From Mogibacterium sp. (GTDB lineage Bacteria > Bacillota > Clostridia > Peptostreptococcales > Anaerovoracaceae): 64,000 bases of DNA. This document shows, piece after piece, positions 46,001-51,181 of this stretch (position 1 is the first letter of the stretch; each line of letters starts with the position of its first letter). A program made the position numbers and the translations under genes. The notes beneath the pieces are model-generated. The model saw nothing but the letters and a program-made list of their open reading frames with translations. It made no database searches and was not told the origin of the DNA. The stretch is taken from assembly GCA_017512145.1 (NCBI GenBank), contig JAFWHB010000008.1, positions 1 to 64,000 of the forward strand. The letters run 5' to 3'.

Positions 46001-49000
46001 CATTCAGCTACAGCCTCAGGGAAGGCACCAAGGCTGAGAACTACATCATCAAGACAGTTCCTGGCAAACTTACAGTATCCGACAGAGCGGCCAAGTACGA
46101 GATCACACTCAGGCCAAGCAGCGATGCAGTAGTTTACGACGGACAGAAGCATGTAGTTGAGGGCTTCGAGGAGACCGAGTTCACATTCGATGGAGTGACA
46201 TACACAGTCACAGGCATCAATGCAAGAGCAGCCGGAATGAACGCTGGTGAGCATCCTGTAGTAATCGAAGGCGGAGCAGTTATCCTCGACGCAGACGGCA
46301 ATGATGTGACGACACAGTTCATCACACATATCGCTCCTGCAAGCCTCACGATCAGCAAGAGAGCGGTCACCCTGACATCCGGAACATCCGCTAAGGAGTA
46401 TGACGGACAGGCACTGACGAATGCTGAAGTAACAGTCTCAGGTGAAGGCTTCGCAGAGGGCGAGGGCGCTGAATTCAAGGTAACAGGAACCCAGAAGACA
46501 GTAGGATCCAGCGAGAACGTATTCACATACGAGCTGAAACGCGGAACATCGGCAGATAACTACAACATCACTACAGTACCTGGAACTCTGACCGTAACAA
46601 ACAGAGATGCCAAGTACAGCATCACAGTTACTGCAAACAGCGGCAGCTTCAAGTACGACGGAACTGAGAAGGCGGTAGAAGGCCTCACCGAAGAAACCTT
46701 CGAGGTAGAGGGTAACACTTATACCGTAAGCGGCCTGACAGCACAGGCAGCAGCAGTACATGCCGGAACATATCCTGTCAACATCATAGGAACAGCAGTT
46801 GTCAGGGATGATGCAGGTAACGATGTATCTGATCAGTTCGCAGTGACACCTGTAAATGGCACACTTGAGATCACCAGGAGAACGGCAGTATTCACATCAG
46901 CAGATGCTGAGAAGGAATATGACGGACAGCCACTGACTAATAATGAAGTCGCAGTTACAGGTGATGGCTTCGCTGAAGGCGAGGGCGCTGAATTCACAGT
47001 GACAGGCAGCAGAGTGCTTGCAGGTGAATCAGAGAATTCATTCACATACGCACTCACTGAAGGCACTTTGGCAGCTGACTACGATATATCAGTAGTACCT
47101 GGCAAGCTCACTGTTAATAACAGAAGCAAGAAGTTCGAGATATCCCTCAAGCCTGTACCGGGTGCAGCACTTTATGACGGAGCAGAGCACAGGACCGAAG
47201 GATTCGAGAAGAGCGAGTTCACATTCGGTGGAGTGACATACACTGTATCCGGCCTGAGTGCATCAGCTTCCGGAACAGATGCAGGCAGATATCCGGTCAA
47301 TGTAACCGGCAAGGCTGCAGTCACAGATCCTGACGGCAATGATGTAACAGATCAGTTCAGCATCAGCGTCATGCCGGCAGAGCTCGTGATCAATCCGAGA
47401 ACAGTCATCATGACATCCGCATCGGCAACCGGAGAGTACAATGGTGAAGAGCTCAGAAGCGAGGAAGTAACGGTAACAGGCGACGGATTTGCAGAGGGCG
47501 AAGGCGCAGAGTACACATTCACCGGAGCACAGACACTGGTCGGAATCTCAGAGAACACCTTCGAGTATGCTTTGACCGAAGGAACAAAGGCTGAGAACTA
47601 CGTCATCACGACAGCCTGTGGAACACTGAACGTCACAGGACGTGAAACCGCATACAGCGTGACAGTCCGTGCAAACAGCGGCACCTTCAAGTATGACGGT
47701 GCAGAGAAGGCAGTCGACGGATTCGTTACATCAACATTCGATGTAGATGGCAACACATACACAGTAAGCGGCCTGACAGCACATGCAGCCGCAGTACATG
47801 CAGGCAAATATCCGGTCAACATCATAGGAACTGCAGTCGTAAGAGATGCAGCGGGCAATGATGTATCTGATCAGTTCAGGGTAGAGACAGTACCTGGAAC
47901 ACTTGAGATCACACGCAGAGCTGTCACCATTACTTCCGGCTCAGCTGAGAAGGCATACGACGGCGGCGCGATCACATCAGATGAGATCAGCGTAGGCGGC
48001 GACGGATTCGCAGAGGGCGAAGGTGCTGCATACGAGTTCTCAGGATCAAGGATCATCCCTGGAAGCAGCGAGAATGCATTCACATACACGCTGAACGAGG
48101 GAACTTTGGCATCTGATTACGATATCCGCACCGAGTACGGAATGCTCGCTATCACCAAACTGTCAGAGGATGCCCGCTACGAGATCGCAGTCAGCGCAAG
48201 AGGCGGCAGCTTCAAGTACGATGGTGAAGAGCACAGCGCAGGCGGCCTGATCTCCAGATCAGCAGGCAGGAAGGCTGCAAATAGTGAGACTAATGAAGAT
48301 TCCGAGCTCAAAGTCGTTATCAACGGACACACATACACAGTGACCGGACTTGAGGCATCAAGAACTGAGACGAACGCCGGCAGCTACAAGGTCAACGTGA
48401 CCGGCACACCAGTGGTACTCGACTCTAACGGTAACGATGTGACAGATCAGTTCGTGATCAGATCGGAATCCGCAGTTCTGAACATTGCAAAGCGTGAGAT
48501 CACTCTGACTTCAGGTTCATCGACTCATGCATACAACGGCAAGCCACTGACCAACGGCAACGTAGAGGTCAGCGGAGACGGATTTGCTGAAGGCGAGGGC
48601 GCATCCTATGATGTGACCGGAACCAGAACAGTCGTAGGAACCAGCAGCAACGATTTCACATACAGTCTGAATGATGGAACAAGTGCTGACAACTACACGA
48701 TCAGCACAGTCTTCGGACAGCTGAATGTAACCGGAAGAGATGCTAAGTATCTGCTCACGATGACACCTCAGAGCGGCTCATACCTGTATGACGGAGATGA
48801 GAAGAGAGTATCCGGATTCATCAGTACACATGCTGTCATAGAAGGCAACAGATACGAGGTCAGCGGCCTTACAGCATCTGCTGAGGGAACTTCAGCAGGC
48901 AAGTATAAAGTCAAAGTATCCGGCACACCGGTAGTAACTGACGCTGCTGGAAATGATGTAAGCGATCAGTTCGCAGTAGAGGTAGAGCCTGCAACACTCG

Positions 49001-49833
49001 AGATCAGACCGAGACAAATCGTGCTGAGAAGCCCTGATGTCTCAAAGGAATACGATGGAACACCTCTCACAGGTGAAGAAGTCACAGTAGAGGGCGACGG
49101 ATTCGCAGGAGACGACGGAGTTGCTTTGTCGAATCATTCAAGCAGGACTATCGTAGGTGTCACACAGAATTCATTCGACTGGACATTCAACGAAGGCACT
49201 GATGCAGGCAACTACGATGTAAGCACAGTATTCGGATACATCAGCATCACCGGACGTGACCGCAAGTACGAGGTCAAGCTTGTTGCTAACAGCGACGCTG
49301 TAGAATACGACGGCAATGAGCATACAGTAACCGGATTTGCAGAGACCGAATTCGTTATTGAGAATAATGAATTCAATGTAACAGGTATAGAGTCATCAGC
49401 TACTGGTACGGAGCCTGGAGTATACGGAACTGTACTTGAAGGCGATGCGGTTGTCTCGGATGCTGATGGCCACGATGTGACCGAAGAGTTCGCGGTATCA
49501 TATGTAAGCGGAGCACTCACGATCACAGAGAAGCCTCAGGCAGCTGAAGAGGCTCCTGGAGCACCGGCAGCAACCGGCGGAGACGATGAAGACGGCGGCG
49601 ATAACGGCGGAGGCGGACAGCCTGCAGATACAGGCGCAGCAGGCGAGACCGGAGCTGCAGAACAGGCAGAGGCAGGAACCGCATCCGTTGAGGATACCGG
49701 CATACCGTATGCTAACGCACCGTCAGGCTACTGGGCTCTCCTGAACCTGATCATGGCAGTCCTGTCAGTTGTCCTTGCACTGATCAACGGCATCAGATGG
49801 CTGGTAAGCAGGAAGAAAGACGATGAGGATTAA
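31021..49833 (+). CDS. Giant repeat-array surface protein (6,270 aa), putative adhesin
   Basis: ATG 31021 is preferred over GTG 31012 because AAGGGTG lies 6 bases upstream. Residues ~15-37 are an export signal, followed to ~165 by a Pro/Glu/Ala-rich wall-spanning-type linker with a QPEPEPEPEPQPQPEPE run. A ZU5-like module (~175-300) and two BIg2-like Ig domains (~310-485, TSSDPSIATVENGVVTAKDE) follow. Next are InlB-B/Flg_new-type stretches (YSFDGWYLDEGC) and MBG-type repeats (GKAYGQDDPELTA, ~830-1225). Then come 28 repeats (residues 1228-6169), a Gly/Asp/Ala linker and a C-terminal membrane segment (WALLNLIMAVLSVVLALI) with RKKDDED. No LPxTG motif is seen. The frame continues open past the TAA. 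The likely role is a long stalk-like adhesin; ligand unknown. It is co-transcribed with three small membrane proteins. Confidence 0.9.
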   Translation: MNNGDRKLNAQTRKLLKRMLALLIAVVLVAGLGLSYSADRVLRATSIPEEEAVEGGAEPAPEEAPVTTQEITLDSGKQEPAKEEPAPQPEPEPEPEPQPQPEPENVASAEPQAGSDTSTEKPEGGKAQEATAEAGAAETEAQPEAVVTEEVQPELLPEQEAEQEEEEIKYPAQKLTAKASDGAMVTVDAPEGALPEGSRVTIKRVSSKAAKAAIESTLGDDTELVDVVVYDIVIYDHEGKEVQPDSSVKVSIIGAGLEAGEEASLYHVDGNSADKVSDVADPGQVSFNASHFSEYAIATTSSAGGDDADTGINTVMVGSSITLTAPNGYKSYTWSVSPKNYVTVSGNGRTATVTGVKAGTVTVSCKMSSGGWFSSSTTEEYTVKVTEQPRTPEISISPKTATLNTIGATQTFRAELSMIDADNSVVWTSSDPSIATVENGVVTAKDEGTVTITASVSPEEDELYGNTYSDSATVNVAFSSYNVYHYALIPGASADTVGAAGADASWFGLGVTKVSGVPNPTSIANGAHNFTYKIGAAVNGKTLFPDLTYGGTTYKYAAPGSAEAEQGGYYTVTPFRLVVANGANAGNNKYNSTVGSGKTYHLDYMAVLNEKSYVSASFVLRDADSTSYEALMDYGQRFRAGTSQSQINKPSASVVPATKKYDGITYSFDGWYLDEGCTQKADFAGTIESNMTFYGRYIPTNARYRVEYYYDGVIDASLTEVKGPVALGTVVSTFDPKAKNGFNLSDVEPSSITVSENEADNIIRVYYTKRLVTYRVGYYIAGTNESIAPAVSKTCKFGETGTGTRLDIAGYTPADADNTKSMVIEASGSEIRFYYYKNVTLTANSAEFAYNGEPHSVSGYTCDQPDADFGDIAAGAEGTAAGIYEAAFTADLTGRVDNTGRYIVTGTRAGSLVIRPAEVTVTANASGKAYGQDDPELTASVSGLAAADEGAIEYTVTRDPGEEVGEYAIHAAGEAEQGNYHVTYQDSAFTISKSDELNLIVNGFEGVYDGQSHAVSAVPSVADGTTVEYSTDGGTTWSPEPPAITNVGEAAVSVRAVNPGYEDAAAETVLRITPRPVTITAVSTGKTFGEPDPELTADVTGTIGEDTVSYTVQRAAGESAGTYEIMAEAAADQGNYTVTTVPGEFTINKAVMETSPMNIVKVYDGQPVSGQIDQAVPAGTVVSYSVDGENWTDVPPSRTDAGMVMYTIRLENPDYETAFIPSVISIAKRNVILRSGSDSKEYDGNALTNSDVSVTGDGFAEGEGAEFNVTGTQTVVGTSANTFEYTLNEGTSELNYDISTEFGKLEVTSRDAQFEINLKVNGGDYLYDGKMKIVSGFESQYFTLNGNKYYVDGMEAYLEATDAGEYTVIATGEPHVYDAAENEVTDQFKVGSIDGKLTIRKRQITLTSASANRPYNGSPLINETVTVSGDDFAPEEGAFFSVTGKQTAVGSSENTFAYFLNEGTKAANYEITTVPGSLTVTSRPDDAKYEITVRAAGGEFTYDGTEHEVSGVMNSGGEAADEDGVLTFKVDGHDYSVSGLTAKATGVNAGTYRVNVTGSPVVRDEEGNDVTSEFVINTLSGDLVIAKRSVTLASASDSHRYNGKPLMNDKVTVGGDGFVRGEGAEYIVTGSQTLAGSSPNRFTYVLSDGTLAENYDIQTEFGTLTITNRDVKYEIEAVAKSGSFVYDGTEKSVSGLEAYEFEVEGSKYTLSNVNAEVTGTAAGNYTSLITGTPVVTDADGNDVTDQFAVSLVPGKLEITRRAVILTSADAEKQYDGKPLTNSEVTISGDGFVEGENVVIEVTGSRTLPGTSENTFNYYAAGGTDLNNYDVSNVPGRLLVRARDAKYEITMRAPGQRVLYDGKAHEYEGFETTEFEIEGNKFTVSGITASCSGTDAGTYTAEVSGTAVVTDSDGNDVTGQFIVNTEAGDIVILPREVVLTSGTASKEYDGQALTNDEVTVSGEGFAEGEGAAFTVTGTQKTVGSSENVFTYELKRNTSAENYSITTVPGTLTVTNRDAKYSITVTANSGSFKYDGAEKTVEGLIEDTFTVDGNVYTVSGLTAAGTGTHAGTYPVNITGTAVVTDADGNDVTDQFAVTPVNGTLEITKRNVILTSASAEKVYDGAALVNNEVTVGGDGFAEGEGATYNVSGKRTIVGFIANLFSYILNDGTEAGDYNISVIPGQLNIFGRPEAEKYEVSVAANSGTFVYDGEDHTVSGLAGEEEGKLTVAAGGNTYTISGLTASATLRDAGSASVVVEGKPVVTDSEGNDVTSEFRIKPVNGTIEVQKRNVILTSASESKEYDGEALTNDEVTVSGDGFVEGEGASYEVTGLQKLVGSSENSFTYKLDAGTKADNYSVSVVPGTLTVTNRDAKYEITVEAKSGSYKYSGAEKSVEGFKEETFEIEGNTYTVSGLTASAAATDAGTYPVNVTGTAVVTDAAGNDVTDQFAVTPVNGTLEITKRYVELTSASANKQYDGKSLTAQEVTVSRDGFAEGEGAEFTVTGSQTLVGSSDNSFSYSLTAVTKADNYIIKTVPGRLTVSDREAKYEITLKPKSDAVVYDGQKHVVEGFESTEFTFDGVTYSVTGINSRAAGMNAGEHPVVIEGGAVILDADGNDVTTQFITNIAPASLTISKRSVTLTSGTSAKEYDGQALTNDEVTVTGDGFAEGEGAAFTVTGTQKTVGSSENAFTYELKRGTSADNYNITTVPGTLTVTNRDAKYSITVTANSGSFKYDGAEKTVEGLVADTFEVEGNTYTVSGLTAAGTGTHAGTYPVNITGTAVVTDADGSDVTDQFAVTPVNGTLEITKRNVILTSASAEKIYDGQPLTNAEVAVTGDGFAEGEGATYAVSGKRTIVGFIANLFSYILNDGTNEGDYNITVVPGQLNIFGRPEAEKYEVSVAANSGSFMYDGEAHEVSGLVGEEEGKLTVAVGGNTYTISGLTASASLRDAGTAAVAVEGQPSVTDADGNDVTSEFRIKPVNGTIEVQKRNVILTSASDSKQYDGEALTNNEVTVTGDGFVEGEGASYEVTGSQKLVGSSENSFTYNLNAGTKADNYSVSVVPGTLTVTNRDAKYEVSVEAKSGSYKYSGEERTAAGFKGGKVLEDGTFTVDVTADGNTYTVSGLTASATATDAGTYSVNVTGIAVVTDAAGNDVTEQFAVTPVNGTLEIGKRYVELTSANANKQYDGKSLTAQEVTVSRDGFAEGEGAEYAVTGSQTLVGSSDNTFSYSLKEGTKADNYIIKTVPGRLTVSDREAKFEITLRPKSGAATYDGQKHVVEGFEETEFTFDGVTYTVTGINARAAGTSAGEHPVVIEGGAVILDADGNDVTTQFITNIAPASLTIGKRSVTLTSGTSAKEYDGQALTNDVVTVTGDGFAEGEGAAFKVTGTQKTVGSSENTFTYELKRGTSADNYNITTVPGTLTVTNRDAKYSITVNANSGSFKYDGTEKNVEGLIEDTFTVDGNVYTVSGLTAQAAAVHAGTYPVNITGIAVVTDADGNDVTDQFAVTPVNGTLEITKRNVILTSANAEKVYDGTALRNDEITVTGDGFAEGQGAEYKVTGTRTIRGASENSFTYALTEGTLAADYDIRTIFGMLTISGRPEDAKYEVSVAAASGSFKYDGAEHAVSGLVLADGTAFADGEAVTFTAGGNEYTLSGLRAGASAVAAGEYKVAVTGTPIVRDADGNDVTEEFIISMSAGQMNIVKRDVVLTSADAVKEYDGKPLTNGEVTVSGDAFAEGEGAEFTVTGTQTVAGTSENTFVYSLTSGTSANNYNIITRFGSLNVTNRNAKYSVTMRANSGSFKYDGTAKTVEGFEGDRVLEDGSHVRDFSVEGNIYTVSGLTASGSALHAGSHSVAVTGSPVVRDADGNDVTEQFSVLTENGTLDISKRSVILSSAGGSAMYTGDPLTAADITVSGDGFAEGEGAVYTVSGSQTIPGSSENKFTYILAGGTLAEDYDISTEFGTLTILGRGDAKYEITAYAAGGSAVYDGEEHTAGGFVSPDGEVIENGKPLTYKLKGKTYTVEGLNAVAAGTNAGSYQVNVTGSPLVRDADGNDVSSEFLVHTVNSSLEIAKRSVTLTSADGSQSYNGSPLTNDKVTVGGDGFVRGEGAEFTVTGSQTVAGSSPNSFTYALNEGTLAENYDILTELGTLTVTDRDVKYEIEAEAASGSYLYDGKVKSADGIVKTTFDVEGHTYTLSGISSAVTAQDAGIYNNVITGEPIVTDEAGNDVTAQFAVSLVPGKLEITKRTVTLTSADAEKQYDGTPLTNTEVAVSGDGFAEGESAVYRVTGSQLITGRSGNEFEYVLATGTKAGNYEISKVIGTLLVRDRDAKYEITLRAPGQRAVYDGAAHEYEGFETTEFEIEGNKYTVSGVTVSCSGTDAGTYTAKIEGSAVVTDADGNDVTGQFIVNTDAGEIVILPREVVLTSGTSAKEYDGEALTNDAVTVSGDGFIEGEGASFTVTGSQKTVGSSANSFTYELNDGTKAGNYRISEVPGTLTITNRDAKYSITVNANSGSFKYDGTEKTVEGLIRDTFEVDGNTYTVSGLTAAGTGTHAGTYPVSINGTAVVTDADGNDVTDQFAVTPVSGTLEITKRNVILTSASAEKVYDGTALVSNEVTVTGDGFAEGEGATYNVSGKRTIVGFIANLFSYILNDGTEAGDYNISVVPGQLNIFGRPEAERYEVSVAANSGTFMYDGEAHEVSGLVGEEEGKITARVGGNAYTISGLTASATLRDAGKAAVTIEGKPVVTDAEGNDVTNEFRIKPVNGTIEVTRRSVVMTSASDSKQYDGEALTNDEVTVTGDGFAEGEGASYSVTGLQKLVGSSENSFTYKLDAGTKADNYSVSVVPGTLTVTNRDAKYEVTVEAKSGSYKYSGAEKSVEGFKEETFEVEGNTYTVSGLTASAAATDAGTYPVNVVGTAKVTDAAGNDVTDQFAVTPVNGTLEITRRYIELTSANANKQYDGKSLTAQEVTVSRDGFAEGEGADFTVTGSQTLVGSSDNTFSYSLREGTKAENYIIKTVPGKLTVSDRAAKYEITLRPSSDAVVYDGQKHVVEGFEETEFTFDGVTYTVTGINARAAGMNAGEHPVVIEGGAVILDADGNDVTTQFITHIAPASLTISKRAVTLTSGTSAKEYDGQALTNAEVTVSGEGFAEGEGAEFKVTGTQKTVGSSENVFTYELKRGTSADNYNITTVPGTLTVTNRDAKYSITVTANSGSFKYDGTEKAVEGLTEETFEVEGNTYTVSGLTAQAAAVHAGTYPVNIIGTAVVRDDAGNDVSDQFAVTPVNGTLEITRRTAVFTSADAEKEYDGQPLTNNEVAVTGDGFAEGEGAEFTVTGSRVLAGESENSFTYALTEGTLAADYDISVVPGKLTVNNRSKKFEISLKPVPGAALYDGAEHRTEGFEKSEFTFGGVTYTVSGLSASASGTDAGRYPVNVTGKAAVTDPDGNDVTDQFSISVMPAELVINPRTVIMTSASATGEYNGEELRSEEVTVTGDGFAEGEGAEYTFTGAQTLVGISENTFEYALTEGTKAENYVITTACGTLNVTGRETAYSVTVRANSGTFKYDGAEKAVDGFVTSTFDVDGNTYTVSGLTAHAAAVHAGKYPVNIIGTAVVRDAAGNDVSDQFRVETVPGTLEITRRAVTITSGSAEKAYDGGAITSDEISVGGDGFAEGEGAAYEFSGSRIIPGSSENAFTYTLNEGTLASDYDIRTEYGMLAITKLSEDARYEIAVSARGGSFKYDGEEHSAGGLISRSAGRKAANSETNEDSELKVVINGHTYTVTGLEASRTETNAGSYKVNVTGTPVVLDSNGNDVTDQFVIRSESAVLNIAKREITLTSGSSTHAYNGKPLTNGNVEVSGDGFAEGEGASYDVTGTRTVVGTSSNDFTYSLNDGTSADNYTISTVFGQLNVTGRDAKYLLTMTPQSGSYLYDGDEKRVSGFISTHAVIEGNRYEVSGLTASAEGTSAGKYKVKVSGTPVVTDAAGNDVSDQFAVEVEPATLEIRPRQIVLRSPDVSKEYDGTPLTGEEVTVEGDGFAGDDGVALSNHSSRTIVGVTQNSFDWTFNEGTDAGNYDVSTVFGYISITGRDRKYEVKLVANSDAVEYDGNEHTVTGFAETEFVIENNEFNVTGIESSATGTEPGVYGTVLEGDAVVSDADGHDVTEEFAVSYVSGALTITEKPQAAEEAPGAPAATGGDDEDGGDNGGGGQPADTGAAGETGAAEQAEAGTASVEDTGIPYANAPSGYWALLNLIMAVLSVVLALINGIRWLVSRKKDDED
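35779..39432 (+). repeat. Seven-unit block (units 3-9), left copy of a segmental duplication
   Basis: Units 3-9 correspond one-to-one, in order and in individual length, with units 17-23 at 43222-46875. Both blocks are 3,654 nt. Shared unit-specific features include FVRGEG (3/17), APGQR (4/18), IANLFSYILNDGT (6/20) and the KRYVELTSA/RRYIELTSA SRDGFAEG type (8/22). Within the block, units 5-8 recur as units 9-12. Confidence 0.85.
43222..46875 (+). repeat. Seven-unit block (units 17-23), right copy of the segmental duplication
   Basis: Equal-length counterpart of 35779-39432, offset by 7,443 bp. The copies have diverged by many substitutions but by no net length change, so the reading frame and domain register are preserved. 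Confidence 0.85.
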
Positions 49834-49899
49834 GAATCCCAGACTGCTAGTGCAGATGCAGAAGAAGAATCAGATTCGAAGAAGCACAGAGGATCTGCA

Positions 49900-50088
49900 G
49901 TGATCGCAGCGATAGTACTCGCGATAGTATCAGTGGTAGCATTCTTCCTCACAGAGGATATGAGCAATACCATGGCATACTTCGATAAGTACACGATACT
50001 GATGGCTGTACTTCTCATCGGAACCCTTATAACCAACCTGCTTGGCAAGAAGAAATCCGATGATTCTGAGGATTCTTCAGATGAATAG
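49900..50088 (+). CDS. In-frame continuation of the giant protein: two-helix membrane segment after the stop codon
   Basis: From the TAA at 49831-49833 the same frame stays open for 84 codons (49834-50085) to TAG. The decoded stretch begins with an acidic/Ser/Lys linker (ESQTASADAEEESDSKKHRG). Two hydrophobic segments follow (SAVIAAIVLAIVSVVAFFL and TILMAVLLIGTLITNLL) around a TEDMSNTMAYFDKY loop, then a KKKSDDSEDSSDE tail. If translated alone it could start at GTG 49900, with AGAGGA about 6 bases upstream, giving 62 aa. Its linker and tail look like an extension of the giant protein's anchor (RKKDDED), and the TEDM..xMxxxDKYT loop resembles C-terminal anchors of other clostridial surface proteins as I recall them. 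So this is a nonsense-split anchor, a read-through product or a separately translated subunit. Confidence 0.55.
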   Translation: MIAAIVLAIVSVVAFFLTEDMSNTMAYFDKYTILMAVLLIGTLITNLLGKKKSDDSEDSSDE

Positions 50089-50116
50089 AGACGGATAAGA
50101 AACTGAATAATTAAAA

Positions 50117-50155
50117 ACGCCGGAGCACTTTCTAACTGAGTGCTCCGGCGTCTTT
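50117..50155. terminator. Bidirectional terminator after the giant gene
   Basis: ACGCCGGAGCACT (50117-50129) pairs with AGTGCTCCGGCGT (50139-50151). It has a TCTTT run on the right and AAAAA on the left, serving the convergent gene at 50193. The stem is another member of the CGCCGGAG family. Confidence 0.88.
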
Positions 50156-50192
50156 ATCAAATGGATGAGATCTTCTCTTACGTACTCGGATA

Positions 50193-50936
50193 TTATTTGA
50201 CCATAGTCTTCCTGATCATTCTCCTGCGTGCATTCTCGATGTCCGTTACCACCTCGTATGTCGAGAGAACAGCCTTTGCCCAGTTCATGCGGCTGTTGTA
50301 TGCCATTCCCGTGAGGACGCCGCCCAGTGCAAAGAATCCGACAGAATATATCAAGACGTTGGAGGTCCCGAACACTGTAGCCAGAACACCAATCACTGCC
50401 AGCATGTAGAATGCGACAGCCAGCTGCTCATAGAAGTTGGCAGCTTCGCTTGATTTGCTGGCCCTGCCGCTGTATCCCTTGATCGAATTGCTATTCTCGC
50501 AATAATTGAAGAAATAGCCGGCCATCGATGCATCTGTCGGATCAAACGGTCCAAGATTCTTATCTTTGAACAGCTTCTCTGCCATCTTTATTACACCTTC
50601 GCGCTGATACTTGTTTGACAGAACACCTTTCTTCAGCACTTCGTCATCTGCCTGAACCATGTCTGACAGACATCTCGTTACTATCTTCGACTTCACATTC
50701 TTGAAAAGAAGACGCTGAAAACCCTGCAAAATGCTGCCAATGACAAAACACAGCAGGATTATTACGACTACTTTCTCAAAATCCTCTTCGACGCCAAGAC
50801 GGACATAGAGAAGGCCTGGTGCGTATTCATTAATCAGTGGCGATGATCCGTACAGGATTATTCCGCCGGAGAGGATAACGTTAAAGAATCCTATAAGACT
50901 TAGTTTATCAATAATACCTGATGTGATTTTGTCCAT
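50193..50936 (-). CDS. Membrane protein of unknown function (247 aa)
   Basis: ATG at 50936 follows AGGAG at 8 bases. Two hydrophobic segments near the N-terminus (~14-30 and 55-75) and two near residues 170-215 (YMLAVIGVLATVFG, LIYSVGFFALGGVLTGMAYN) flank a cytosolic middle. The middle is rich in Lys/Asp and contains the motif DPTDASMAGYFFNYCENSNS. A C-terminal basic helix ends in RRRMIRKTMVK. The two-plus-two arrangement around a soluble core recalls small membrane modules seen in defence or sensing systems, but I recognise no specific family. It is monocistronic and convergent with the surface operon. Confidence 0.65.
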   Translation of the reverse strand: MDKITSGIIDKLSLIGFFNVILSGGIILYGSSPLINEYAPGLLYVRLGVEEDFEKVVVIILLCFVIGSILQGFQRLLFKNVKSKIVTRCLSDMVQADDEVLKKGVLSNKYQREGVIKMAEKLFKDKNLGPFDPTDASMAGYFFNYCENSNSIKGYSGRASKSSEAANFYEQLAVAFYMLAVIGVLATVFGTSNVLIYSVGFFALGGVLTGMAYNSRMNWAKAVLSTYEVVTDIENARRRMIRKTMVK

Positions 50937-51181
50937 ATAAATGCTCCTGTTTGTTGTTAAGTATATTAATAATTATACTTATCATCTGTGCAGCTTCAAC
51001 CCGCAAATGACGCGGCTTTTCTCTTGCTCTCGCAGAGAACGCCCACAAATTTAAGATATGGAAAAAGAAAAGCAGTGCAAAAATCTCTTTTATGGTACAA
51101 TAGGTTCAATGTATATAACATGCATCTGCCTAACAGGTAGAACATTTTTCGATAAAGTCCTAATCATAAGAGAGGAATAAT

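Larger units (their letters stand above)
34702..49527 (+). repeat. Array of 28 tandem two-part repeats within the giant surface protein
   Basis: Each unit begins at a KR/PR/RR-x-V-x-L-T-S motif. Half A has YDGxxLTNxEVTVxGDGFAEGEG, then a TVGSSENxFTY box and a closing GTLTVTNRDAKY. Half B has SGSFKYDGxEKxVxG, then NTYTVSGLTA, DAGTYPVN and GNDVTDQF. Unit starts: 34702, 35221, 35779, 36298, 36817, 37336, 37876, 38395, 38914, 39433, 39973, 40522, 41041, 41560, 42118, 42667, 43222, 43741, 44260, 44779, 45319, 45838, 46357, 46876, 47395, 47914, 48490, 49009. Nineteen are exactly 519 nt (173 aa). The nine longer ones (540-576 nt) carry their extra residues in one loop of half B, before the YTVSGL strand. 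Confidence 0.92.

Noticed and set aside
31353-49526. Many open frames of 60-170 codons on the minus strand inside the giant gene
   Set aside because: They recur at the same place in each repeat and follow from the repeat's codon bias. They lack ribosome sites and stop at unit boundaries, so they are antisense shadows.
34702-49527. Long regular repeats that might be a CRISPR or satellite array
   Set aside because: The periodicity is 519 nt and in frame; the units code for protein without stops and differ mainly by substitutions. There are no short repeats with unique spacers.
49520-49833. LPxTG sortase signal at the end of the giant protein
   Set aside because: The end has a hydrophobic helix and a charged tail but no LPxTG-like motif before it (nearest is DTGIPYANAPSG); membrane anchoring is more likely.
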